This document shows, one piece after another, positions 16,752-25,172 of a stretch of DNA of 64,000 nucleotides. The stretch's first letter is position 1. Each line of letters starts with the position of its first letter. Origin of the DNA: CAZPKH01 sp964587165 (GTDB lineage Bacteria > Bacteroidota > Bacteroidia > Bacteroidales > Muribaculaceae); NCBI GenBank assembly GCA_964587165.1, contig CAZPKH010000003.1, positions 1-64,000 of the forward strand, written 5' to 3'. Position numbers and translations under genes: made by a program. Below the pieces are notes generated by a model. It ran no database searches. It worked only from the letters and a program-made list of their open reading frames with translations, and was not told where the DNA came from.

Positions 16752-17744
16752 TCAGTGAGATGAACGGCGGAAGGAATTGATACGCTGGTGGAAATTCTTG
16801 CGCAGGCATTCGCTATAAAGCCACGGCTCAACGCCGTGGTAATCGCCAACATTCAGTATATCAAGAATATTAGGGAGGCTACTCCCGTCAAATCCGTCAA
16901 GCACAAGAACCTTGGCGCCTGAATCAAGTGTCACAGTAACAGTATCGTCAAGAGTGGCGGGTGTCGAATCGGTGCGCCAGTTCACAGGATTGATACACAT
17001 CACATTCGGTGCGCTCACAACCGGCTTGACGTATTTAACGTCAGATACAGAGTTATAGCATATCACGACGCCGGTGTCGAGTGAGTCTTGAGCAGCAATG
17101 ATATACGGATGTGTAGCGACATCGTCGGGCGTAACCTTATACCCTAAAACGTAGGCTGCCACCATGTGCCTGCGGGTCTGCGGATCCATCACTTTCAGGA
17201 GTTCCACCACCGACTTACCCCCCTGACTGAAGCCGGCAAGAATAAACGGGCGGGTGCTGTCGCGATTTTCGATAAAACGAGAGAATGCCGCCTGAACATC
17301 CACAAACGCTACGTCATGAAAACGGCGGTTGATTGTATCTTCGTTGAGAGTAGCCCACGAATCAAGGGTTATGTGTCGGTAATAAGGAGAATAAAAGTCG
17401 TTGCCATCAGCCATGTATTCAGCCACTTGGTCTATCTCAGTGGACATATCCGCGCGGTGGGCTGCCAGCGATGGGTCAGCATAATGGCATATCCTGCCGT
17501 CGGAAGTCACCCAGTCATACTCCCATGTTGATGGAATATAGAAAACATCCGCTCCGTTGCCGTCAGTGTCATTTCGGAGCACAGTCCACATAAGCTCATC
17601 TTCGTACTGTGGAGCGACCGGAACATATACTCCCTGGTCTTCCCTAACCTCTGCGGCGGTATCGCTGCACCCGACGCACAATGACGGGGCAAGCACCACG
17701 GCAAGTGCCAACGCCCATAGTTTATTAATACATGTTCTATTCAT
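16752..17744 (-). CDS. DUF3089 alpha/beta-hydrolase-like lipoprotein
   Basis: 330 residues from ATG 17744; the longer ORF adds an N-terminal stretch before the leader. A lipoprotein signal carries LCVGC (Cys26). The mature domain shows the DUF3089 pattern, including DVFYIPSTWEYDW near 66-78 and a nucleophile elbow AGFSQGGKS (170-178) with Ser173. This suggests a surface or periplasmic esterase-like hydrolase; the substrate is unknown. It stands 22 bases after the VOC gene and directly before the TPR-LuxR regulator, so probably co-transcribed with both. Confidence 0.75.
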   Translation of the reverse strand: MNRTCINKLWALALAVVLAPSLCVGCSDTAAEVREDQGVYVPVAPQYEDELMWTVLRNDTDGNGADVFYIPSTWEYDWVTSDGRICHYADPSLAAHRADMSTEIDQVAEYMADGNDFYSPYYRHITLDSWATLNEDTINRRFHDVAFVDVQAAFSRFIENRDSTRPFILAGFSQGGKSVVELLKVMDPQTRRHMVAAYVLGYKVTPDDVATHPYIIAAQDSLDTGVVICYNSVSDVKYVKPVVSAPNVMCINPVNWRTDSTPATLDDTVTVTLDSGAKVLVLDGFDGSSLPNILDILNVGDYHGVEPWLYSECLRKNFHQRINSFRRSSH

Positions 17745-17766
17745 AATCGGGCTTTTCTTTACCGCC

Positions 17767-18150
17767 TTAAATCGTGATCTCAAGGATATTATTCTCAAAA
17801 CCGCGTACGCAGCTTTCATAATACCCGTCGCCGGTAGTCCGGGGACCACTCAGAATCTCATATCCACCAGCCTTAAGATCTGAAGTAAGAGCATCTACCG
17901 CCCCTTTCGATCCGACACTAATGGCAAGGTGAATTAACCCCCGACGCATCGGATCAAACGGATGGGCGCAGACCTCCGGACGTGTCATTATCTCTATCTT
18001 ACCCCCATCGGGCAAAGATAGGAAGTAGGTGCTGAGTCCTGTTGACGGGTTGTGATATAAATTGCCCGCAACAGCCCGGAAGTATTTGCAGAAAAAACGC
18101 TTGGCTCCGTCCAGATCAGAGACATAAAGAGCTATGTGGTCTATTTTCAT
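17767..18150 (-). CDS. VOC-superfamily (glyoxalase/dioxygenase fold) protein
   Basis: 127 residues from ATG 18150; the longer ORF starts at TTG. Two beta-alpha-beta-beta-beta modules are visible: MKIDHIALYVSDLDGAKRFF at the start, and GLIHLAISVGSKGAVDAL later, ending NILEITI. Putative metal ligands are His5, Glu58 (GKIEIM) and His79 (LIHLAI). Members include lactoylglutathione lyases and epimerases; the particular reaction cannot be told from sequence. Probably the first gene of the unit with the DUF3089 hydrolase and the regulator. Confidence 0.75.
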   Translation of the reverse strand: MKIDHIALYVSDLDGAKRFFCKYFRAVAGNLYHNPSTGLSTYFLSLPDGGKIEIMTRPEVCAHPFDPMRRGLIHLAISVGSKGAVDALTSDLKAGGYEILSGPRTTGDGYYESCVRGFENNILEITI

Positions 18151-18326
18151 AGCAAATCGTAGCAAACCGACATAGAAGTCCGGCTCGAAGCTCAGACATC
18201 AGCGGGAATTGTTGGAAGGAAAATCATATTAATATAAATAGTTGGCGTACAATATTTGCACGCACAACTATTAATATTCTCTTAACTGCCTGGTTATGAC
18301 AGCACTGTATCAGTGGAATAACGTGA

Positions 18327-18797
18327 TCAGAAAGAGATTTCGACAATCTCAAACTTCATCATTCCGGCAGGCACTTTGATGTCGACCACTTCGCCGAGCT
18401 TGTGGCCGAGCAGACCTTGCGCTATGGGAGTGGACGAACCGATCTTCTTCTGCTTGAGATCAGCCTCTGAATCGGCCACGATAGTATATTCCATCGTCAT
18501 ACCGTTAGCTACATTCTTGATTTTAACCCGATTGAGTATCTGAACCTCTTCGTTGTTCAGATTGCTTTCGTCGATGATACGGCAAGATGCAACCAGATCC
18601 TTAAGCTGAGCTATCTTCATCTCAAGCAGGCCCTGAGCCTCTTTGGCGGCATCATACTCCGAGTTTTCCGACAAATCGCCTTTGTCGCGTGCCTCGGCTA
18701 TAGCGTGTGATATGCGTGGACGCTCTACCGACTCAAGGTAAGCGATCTCTTCCATCTTCTTCTTATACCCTTCGCGGGTCATGTAGGTTATAGGCAT
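18327..18797 (-). CDS. greA: Transcription elongation factor GreA
   Basis: 156 residues, normal length. An N-terminal coiled coil carries the acidic tip GDLSENSEYDAAKEAQG, whose Asp and Glu residues stimulate RNA cleavage in backtracked RNA polymerase. A C-terminal FKBP-like domain ends in PAGMMKFEIVEISF. Monocistronic, with a leader of about 185 bases from the promoter at 18989-18996. Confidence 0.95.
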   Translation of the reverse strand: MPITYMTREGYKKKMEEIAYLESVERPRISHAIAEARDKGDLSENSEYDAAKEAQGLLEMKIAQLKDLVASCRIIDESNLNNEEVQILNRVKIKNVANGMTMEYTIVADSEADLKQKKIGSSTPIAQGLLGHKLGEVVDIKVPAGMMKFEIVEISF

Positions 18798-18988
18798 AAC
18801 TGTGGATAGCTGAAAAGAGTTCCGTTTGGCGGAATATCAGAGAACGATAATGTATTGGCCTACGCGGTCAAAACCGCCACGAGAAGCTCTAAATGGTAAT
18901 TAATTAGATTTCTAAGTTAGTAAAAAAGAAAGAATCACGCCGTGGTATATCCGGGCGAGACCCTCATCTAAGTGTTATGTTTTCGATG

Positions 18989-18996
18989 CAAAGATA
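18989..18996 (-). promoter_or_regulatory. -7 element for greA; contents of the 18798-19165 gap
   Basis: The minus strand reads TATCTTTG (TAnnTTTG); start near 18982. The 368-base gap also holds, within the greA leader, two small hairpins (18820-18834 TTCCG/CGGAA; 18864-18877 GCGGT/ACCGC), an AT-rich stretch at 18900-19040, and the AsmA-side terminator at 19080-19116. I see no gene in it. Confidence 0.5.
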
Positions 18997-19079
18997 TATA
19001 TATTTTTTATATATAGGCAGTTTTTTACATTTTTTAATACCGTCGCGGTTCTGCGCTATGGCCGTATGGAGAGATCGTA

Positions 19080-19116
19080 TTGTTATCACGAGCCCGCTTG
19101 GGACTCGTGACAACAA
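19080..19116 (-). terminator. Hairpin terminator after the AsmA gene
   Basis: TTGTTATCACGAGCCC (19080-19095) faces GGGACTCGTGACAACAA (19100-19116), a long stem with two mismatches and a small loop. It lies 50 bases past the AsmA stop codon on the minus strand. Confidence 0.65.
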
Positions 19117-19165
19117 CATCAATTCAAGTTATGAAAAGAGAGCGTATATCCCCAGTGGGGACATC

Positions 19166-22100
19166 TTATCTCTTTTTTGATTTCTTTGATTTGGCTGCCG
19201 GCACGACAACGGTTGTATCGGGCTTCGGAGGGGCCGGGATAAGCCCCTCGCGGATGAACAGTGCGGAGTCGGCGGCTGAAATCGTATCGCCATCTTCTGC
19301 TTGGTTCAGCGCTTTCTGATCCGGTCGCTGAACGTTTAACGGCGTTACACGACCTTTCTGCACACCTCGGCGGAACACATTCTCTATCTGGTTGATCAGG
19401 TTGATGCGTGTGGTGTCGGCAAGAGCTACGCGTTCCACCATCATACCCTCTTTGAATTTTGCACGGCCGAGGCGCACCTTCAGCTTCTCGGGGGTTCCTT
19501 TAAGGTTTATACCGAATTTGAAGGGTATGGGCGATTTCAGCACCGAAACGTGATAATTCAGATTCATTGCCAGATCGTTAGACCCAAGAACTCCCAACTT
19601 GTAGCGGTCGATGCTGAACATGAACGGGAATAGCTCAAGCATTGAATTCTGCACCACCATCTGCACATCCATGTGGTCGATCATGTTGCGGTCCTTATGC
19701 TTGAAAAGCAACCATTTCGACACTGTACGGAATGTTTCTGCGTCGAGCAGCACAAGCGAGTCGCCCGATATCTTTACCACAGCGTGTAGCGATGGCATAA
19801 CTATATCCATATTGGGTGCTATATCGGTGGTCGCGGCTATCTCGCCGTTGATCACACCCTTTATGTCGCGCAGCAACGGCATTATAGTGTCGAGCGACGG
19901 CATGAGCTCCACAAACTTCTCCAGATGCATATCTTTCACATCAAGACCGAATGCAAACTGCAGATCTTCCTTGCGTGGAGCAGAGTATAGAGCCGAGAGG
20001 TTTATCGTACCCAGATCGGTAGCCGCATGCAGATCGTGCAGATTAAGAGCTCCGTCGAGCAAAAGTGCCTCGCCGCGCATATCTTTGAAGAGCATGTTTG
20101 AATATATCACGTTGCGAGCCTTGATACCGATACGTGCATCAACATTGATAGGAATAATCAGCGGTGCCATAGTATCGGAGGCCGCGGCATTGGACACCGA
20201 GAGCTGAAGGAGATCATCGTTTTCAGAATCTCCGAAATTTATCTGTTCGCCGGCTGCCACTTTCTCTGCAAAAGCAGCGCCGTCGAAAGCCGCCTGGGCT
20301 ATTTCATTTATATCTATAGTGTCGGAGATCACGTCAAAATTGATGCGCATCTGCTGGCGCTTTGATGTGAGCGAGCGGCTCAGATTGCTGATCGTACCGT
20401 TGATCAGGAAATCGGAGTGCCCCATCAGATAGGTGGTGTTGCGCAAGATCAACGAATCCGGGTTGATGGAGAGGTCGACATTCTTCAGGCGATTCTTCAC
20501 CGGGAAATACGGTGTGAAAAGACGAGCCGATTTAGATTTGAGATGAGCATTGAAATCGATCCATTTCAGCCAACTCTTAGTCTGTTCGTCAAGTCCGTAG
20601 TCGAGACTTTCAGTACCGTTGTCAGCCGACCCGGCTCGGCGCTTTCGGGTTGTGCTGCGTGATTTAGCCTGCGCCAGCTTATATACCGAATCGGCGCGCA
20701 ATTTTGGATTCGCTGCATGAATCGAATCGTATATCAGGCTCATACGACGCGACATCTGCGGACGAAGCCGCGGGTGCAGCGATGCCGACAGCGATGTCTC
20801 CCGGAAGTTGATGCGGGTCATAGGGTCGCGATAACGGAGGCGCCCGGCATCGAGGTCGAATTTAAGCAACGGCACACGGGCATGATCCTCATAGCGTGTG
20901 AGCGACGCACGGGCACGGGCATCGCGTATCACGACCCGCATGGAGTCGTCGGTGGCATCAAACACCAGTTTATCGACAGCAATAGCTGCTCCGACAGGAT
21001 TAATCTCCTTATGGCGCAACGATGATGCTGTCGAAGCTCTGTTGCGCATACCCACTCCCATTCGCAAGTTTATAGTCGTGAGGTCGACTCCGGGCAGCTG
21101 TACCGCGAGCGAATCGAATTTAAGCGAAGCTGTCAGCAGCGAGTCGGCCGTCATTTCGCCGCGTGTAAACTCAGAATCCGTGCCAAGTTTAGCTTCAATG
21201 AGGTTGGAGAAAAGGTGTGCTCCAAACTCCTGCTGGTCGACAGTAAGACGTTTGAGCGAAAGATCTCCGGTAAGTTTAAGGTGATGAAAATTTGCAGCAT
21301 CGAGATACGACGGTCTGAATCGAAAATCAAACGCTCCGTGCAGCAGCCCCTTAACCGTAGCAGGAACGCGTGAGGTCAAGACACGGGGAAGTTTTGCAAA
21401 ATCCACACCGCCACTGAAGTGGCCCTCTACCAGAGGATCTTCATTCAGGCCGATCACACGGGCGTCGATATTGAAGCCCACACCCTCGCCTACTGCAAGC
21501 AATTTTTTTAAATCCACTCGGCTGGTGTTGAGATTGCCGGTGAGGTGTGCATCCATATCCAATGCGAGTCGGTCGAGTGCCATATTCTGATATACAGCCG
21601 CGCACTCAGGCACCTCAACATGCAGTTCTGCCGCAGGAAACTCATCTAAGGCAGGGCGGTATGGCGAAGTAAGATGCAACTGTGCGGCCAGTTTCATATC
21701 ACTTCTGAGCTCTTTAAGGTACGATACATAGTCTGCCGGTATCCAAGGCTCAAGATCCTTAATACGGAAAGGATCAAGCGATGCCTGAAGAGACTCTATC
21801 ACAAGCGTACTCCCTCCGGCATCAAGTGATGTAGTAAAATGAGTACGCAACGGCCCAACTCCAAGCGTGAAGTCGTCGAGGCCAAGCTTCATAGGCTCGC
21901 TGCTTTCCCATCCGATTCGGCCGTTCAGCAGCAGCGGAAGCTGCTCAAGGTTGATCCAAGGTGATATATCAGCGGAAGTTTTAGCATCAAACTTCAGTGA
22001 GTAGACCGGTGAGTCGACTTCATTATCGAAATCCACATTATCGATGCTGAGGGCAATATCCATCGAGTCGGGGACGGAGTAATAGCGTATTGGAGCCGGT

Positions 22101-22744
22101 CCTTTGATGTAAAAACGATTCAGCGTGATATCAGGAATATCCGTTGCCGTAGTATCCTCTTTTTCTGATGGCGGAAAAATATCATAGTTGGCCAATGTGC
22201 TGTCGGCAACCACGATATTTGCAGCCGGACGGACAATTTCTATATCGTGCAGCTGTATTTTCATCGCAAGCAACTTCAGGACGTTGACCCCTGCGTGCAG
22301 TGAGTCGATCGAGAGCAGCGAGTCGGCATACACGGGCAGTTGCGATTTTACGGAAGCGGGTGCGTCATCAAATACACGGCTGCGTATCTTTAAACCGTTC
22401 ACATCCACTTCCAGCCGAGGGAAAGTATGCCAGAAAGTAAGTTCGGCTCGATCAAGCTTCACATCAGCATTCAAATACTCGCTCCCTGCATTTTCAATCA
22501 GCGGAGTAAGTCGTTCGGGAGTCAGAATCCACACGGCTATACTTACAGCCAGGATCAGCAGGCACACAAAGGCGATTATCACACCGAATAATATATGAAA
22601 TACTCGGCGTAATGTAGCGAATCGTCGTCGAGGTTTATCTTTGGGGCTTTTTTTATCGGAAATTTCCGGTTCTCCCCCATTCATTCGGTCGGTGGTGCGA
22701 CGATCTTCTCCGGTTTCAGTATCGTATTTCGGGTCGTGTTTCAT
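19166..22744 (-). CDS. AsmA-family inner-membrane-anchored protein
   Basis: 1192 residues from ATG 22744, whose ATGA overlaps the stop of the upstream DUF5715 gene; the longer ORF only adds residues inside that gene. A charged cytoplasmic N-terminus (1-45) and one transmembrane helix (about 52-75, FGVIIAFVCLLILAVSIAVW) precede a very long periplasmic domain of beta-rich repeats with the AsmA-like ERLTPLIENAGSEYL opening and LHDLHAATDLGTINLSALYS-type strands toward the end. AsmA-like proteins form long grooves thought to carry phospholipids between membranes. The C-terminus is basic, ending in a Lys-Ser-Lys-Lys run. It probably supports outer-membrane lipid homeostasis. Confidence 0.85.
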   Translation of the reverse strand: MKHDPKYDTETGEDRRTTDRMNGGEPEISDKKSPKDKPRRRFATLRRVFHILFGVIIAFVCLLILAVSIAVWILTPERLTPLIENAGSEYLNADVKLDRAELTFWHTFPRLEVDVNGLKIRSRVFDDAPASVKSQLPVYADSLLSIDSLHAGVNVLKLLAMKIQLHDIEIVRPAANIVVADSTLANYDIFPPSEKEDTTATDIPDITLNRFYIKGPAPIRYYSVPDSMDIALSIDNVDFDNEVDSPVYSLKFDAKTSADISPWINLEQLPLLLNGRIGWESSEPMKLGLDDFTLGVGPLRTHFTTSLDAGGSTLVIESLQASLDPFRIKDLEPWIPADYVSYLKELRSDMKLAAQLHLTSPYRPALDEFPAAELHVEVPECAAVYQNMALDRLALDMDAHLTGNLNTSRVDLKKLLAVGEGVGFNIDARVIGLNEDPLVEGHFSGGVDFAKLPRVLTSRVPATVKGLLHGAFDFRFRPSYLDAANFHHLKLTGDLSLKRLTVDQQEFGAHLFSNLIEAKLGTDSEFTRGEMTADSLLTASLKFDSLAVQLPGVDLTTINLRMGVGMRNRASTASSLRHKEINPVGAAIAVDKLVFDATDDSMRVVIRDARARASLTRYEDHARVPLLKFDLDAGRLRYRDPMTRINFRETSLSASLHPRLRPQMSRRMSLIYDSIHAANPKLRADSVYKLAQAKSRSTTRKRRAGSADNGTESLDYGLDEQTKSWLKWIDFNAHLKSKSARLFTPYFPVKNRLKNVDLSINPDSLILRNTTYLMGHSDFLINGTISNLSRSLTSKRQQMRINFDVISDTIDINEIAQAAFDGAAFAEKVAAGEQINFGDSENDDLLQLSVSNAAASDTMAPLIIPINVDARIGIKARNVIYSNMLFKDMRGEALLLDGALNLHDLHAATDLGTINLSALYSAPRKEDLQFAFGLDVKDMHLEKFVELMPSLDTIMPLLRDIKGVINGEIAATTDIAPNMDIVMPSLHAVVKISGDSLVLLDAETFRTVSKWLLFKHKDRNMIDHMDVQMVVQNSMLELFPFMFSIDRYKLGVLGSNDLAMNLNYHVSVLKSPIPFKFGINLKGTPEKLKVRLGRAKFKEGMMVERVALADTTRINLINQIENVFRRGVQKGRVTPLNVQRPDQKALNQAEDGDTISAADSALFIREGLIPAPPKPDTTVVVPAAKSKKSKKR

Positions 22745-23526
22745 TGTACGTCTTTTTTGTCTTGCAATCCACGATATGAAATATGGAAGCATGGCTGTTT
22801 GCGTTCAAATTTCACCCAGCACCAACCTTCGCTCCTCATATCATAGAGCACTTCGGCAAGCAATCCCTTGAGCTGGTCGGTGCTTCGGGCTACGGTAGTA
22901 GGATTGTCGCATACAAATCGGGCATAGCTTATATCAATGGTGGTGCCGAGAGTATGTGTGGATGAGTCGATCGAATTTTTATTCACACGTCTGAGCCGTG
23001 CGACGGAGCGAGGGGTGCGCGTCACGCTTGTCACTTTTATTCTGTAGTCGCCTCCTCCGCGAGCCTGCAGCGAGTCGTTAAATCGTCGGCCTATCTCATG
23101 GAGCATTCTTGCTGCTCCCGGCACAAGATACGGCACGGAATAGTTGAGATTATCTACATAATAGTCTGCGCACGAAACAACCTTTTCCATTTCGCTGCGA
23201 TTTATCCAGTAGTGCAACGTCTGCGAAATTGGCGTGATACCACACTTCTCAGCATCCGTCCAATGCACATAGTTGCTGTCATTGAACACCTCTGCATAAT
23301 TGCCGAGGTGCCGAACAGCCATATTGACACACGGCTCCGGCATCTCGGCCGTCGCCGGCTCCCAACCGGCGGAGGAATCATCCACACATAGCCTGCGCAC
23401 CGTCTCTATGCGGGCGTCCCGGCCGAGCCCTCCGACAACTCCCGGGTGCTCCTCAGTGCCGCGACACCCCTCGCAGAGCGTCAGTGCAAGAGTTATGGTC
23501 ATTAAGATATATACCAGATGTTTCAT
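22741..23526 (-). CDS. DUF5715-family lipoprotein, M15-peptidase-like
   Basis: 261 residues. Lipoprotein-like leader (LCEGC, Cys21). I associate the protein with DUF5715 of Bacteroidales. Its C-terminal half has the layout of M15 D-Ala-D-Ala peptidases: a VTSVTRTP strand (165-172), STHTLGTTIDIS (189-200) resembling the SxHxxGxAxD zinc motif with His191 and Asp198, and FHIS with His248 near the end. If so, it would act on peptidoglycan in the periplasm. It is the first gene of a pair with AsmA (4-base ATGA overlap), which is a cell-envelope context. Confidence 0.72.
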   Translation of the reverse strand: MKHLVYILMTITLALTLCEGCRGTEEHPGVVGGLGRDARIETVRRLCVDDSSAGWEPATAEMPEPCVNMAVRHLGNYAEVFNDSNYVHWTDAEKCGITPISQTLHYWINRSEMEKVVSCADYYVDNLNYSVPYLVPGAARMLHEIGRRFNDSLQARGGGDYRIKVTSVTRTPRSVARLRRVNKNSIDSSTHTLGTTIDISYARFVCDNPTTVARSTDQLKGLLAEVLYDMRSEGWCWVKFERKQPCFHISYRGLQDKKDVQ

Positions 23527-23576
23527 CCTTGTATGAATGCTTTAGAGCGTGTTTCAGGCTATACGTTTTTCAGGCT

Positions 23577-23585
23577 ATAAAGGTA
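23577..23585 (-). promoter_or_regulatory. Near-consensus promoter element for the DUF5715-AsmA operon
   Basis: The minus strand reads TACCTTTAT, one base off TAnnTTTG. About 50 bases upstream of ATG 23526. Confidence 0.4.
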
Positions 23586-23619
23586 CGCTTTTTAATCCGA
23601 CGCCACAAGAAAAAAAGAA

Positions 23620-23659
23620 AATTCCGAAAAGAGCCGTATTACTGACTCTTTTCGGAATT
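23620..23659 (-). terminator. Terminator of the nuo-atp-nuo operon
   Basis: AATTCCGAAAAGAG (23620-23633) pairs perfectly with CTCTTTTCGGAATT (23646-23659) around a 12-base loop. On the minus strand it is followed by a T-rich tract (23608-23619 read in reverse). It lies 20 bases after the nuoN stop. Confidence 0.9.
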
Positions 23660-23678
23660 ACAAATCGTTTATGCTATC

Positions 23679-25157
23679 TCAAGGGAGAAGATTGCATCCG
23701 TTGGTGATAGTCAGCAGATAGTTGTATATCGGGCTCAGCAGACCGAGCAGAAGTATACCTGCCACACATATCCACATGCCCAAACGCTCTGAGCCGGATG
23801 AGCGGAAGAACGCTATCGGTGTATCAGACGGTGTGATAAACATGGCCTTAACCACCAGCAGATAGTAGTAGAGCGAAATAATCGTATTGATAAGGGCAAT
23901 CAGCACCAGAACATATATAGCTACAGAGCCCTGATCGATGGCCGATGTAAATATGAAGAACTTGCTGAAGAAGCCGGCGAACGGAGGTATACCGGCAAGC
24001 GAGAACATTGCAAGCATCATAGTAACGGCAAGACGGGGATTGGTGGAATAGAGAGCATTATAGTCGGTCATATTGACCTTGCCTGTAGCATTCTCGATAG
24101 CGCCAATCACTCCGAAAGCAGCGAGGTTGGAGAAGATATAGACAAGTATGTAGAACATCAGCGCTGCAATACCCATATCTTCCATCGACATGATGCCGAG
24201 CATTATGTATCCGGCCTGCGAGATCGACGAGAAAGCAAGGAATCGCTTCATGTTGACCTGACGGATAGCGAAAAGGTTACCGACGGTGATGGTCAGAATA
24301 ATAAGTGCATACATCATCCACTCCCATGCATCGGCATAAGCTTCGCCAAACACTTTGGTGAGGATCACCAGAAATGCAAAGGCTGCTGCGCCTTTTGAGA
24401 TAACCGAAAGATAGGATGTGACCGGGGTCGGAGCGCCTTGATATACATCGGCTGTCCAAAGGTGGAAAGGCACGAGCGACAGCTTGAAGCCGATACCGCT
24501 TATCACGAAAGCGAGTGTGACGATAAGCATCACGTTGACACTTCCGGCGGTAAGCGAAGCTGCGATATTCTCAAAGTATAGCGAGCCGCTCAGTGCATAG
24601 ACATACGACAGACCCATCATGAAGATAGCCGACGAAAAGACTGCCGTAAGTACATATTTGATGGCTGCTTCATGACTCTCGTAGCGGTTCTTTTCGAAAG
24701 CCACAAGAGCTGCAAGAGGAAGCGAAGCGGTCTCAAGACCGATCACAAACATCAGGAAGTGGCGCGAGGATATCATCAGATACATACCAAACAGTGTGAC
24801 CAGAAGAAGTTCGTAGAACTCTCCGCGGCGCACCACCATTGTGTCGGTCGAAGCCCAGCGTATCGACTGTATAAGTACAATCAACACACCGACATTCAGA
24901 ATATTCTTGATCGTTACCATCACCTGGCTCGAAGCATACATACCTTCGAACGCCGATGACTCGCCTCCGCCCATAAATCCGGGTATGAAGCCGGCTATGG
25001 TGAACATCCCGAAAAGTACAGCCGTGAAAACACCTATGCCACGCTGCGCGGAGCGTCCGAGGAACGTGTCGTAGAGAAATACGACCAGAAACAGTATCAG
25101 CAGGCAGATCTCCTGCTTCATTACTAAAAACTGTGAATAGTCTTGTACAATTTCCAT
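23679..25157 (-). CDS. nuoN: NADH-quinone oxidoreductase subunit N
   Basis: 492 residues, about 14 membrane helices. One of three Mrp-antiporter-like, proton-pumping subunits in the membrane arm of complex I. Typical segments include the LSLVPFHLWTADVYQGAPTP region (about 225-245) and LAGIPPFAGFFSKF in a late helix. It is the last gene of the nuo block, 15 bases after nuoM, followed directly by the operon terminator. Confidence 0.93.
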   Translation of the reverse strand: MEIVQDYSQFLVMKQEICLLILFLVVFLYDTFLGRSAQRGIGVFTAVLFGMFTIAGFIPGFMGGGESSAFEGMYASSQVMVTIKNILNVGVLIVLIQSIRWASTDTMVVRRGEFYELLLVTLFGMYLMISSRHFLMFVIGLETASLPLAALVAFEKNRYESHEAAIKYVLTAVFSSAIFMMGLSYVYALSGSLYFENIAASLTAGSVNVMLIVTLAFVISGIGFKLSLVPFHLWTADVYQGAPTPVTSYLSVISKGAAAFAFLVILTKVFGEAYADAWEWMMYALIILTITVGNLFAIRQVNMKRFLAFSSISQAGYIMLGIMSMEDMGIAALMFYILVYIFSNLAAFGVIGAIENATGKVNMTDYNALYSTNPRLAVTMMLAMFSLAGIPPFAGFFSKFFIFTSAIDQGSVAIYVLVLIALINTIISLYYYLLVVKAMFITPSDTPIAFFRSSGSERLGMWICVAGILLLGLLSPIYNYLLTITNGCNLLP

Positions 25158-25172
25158 TGCTTACAGGTAGTA

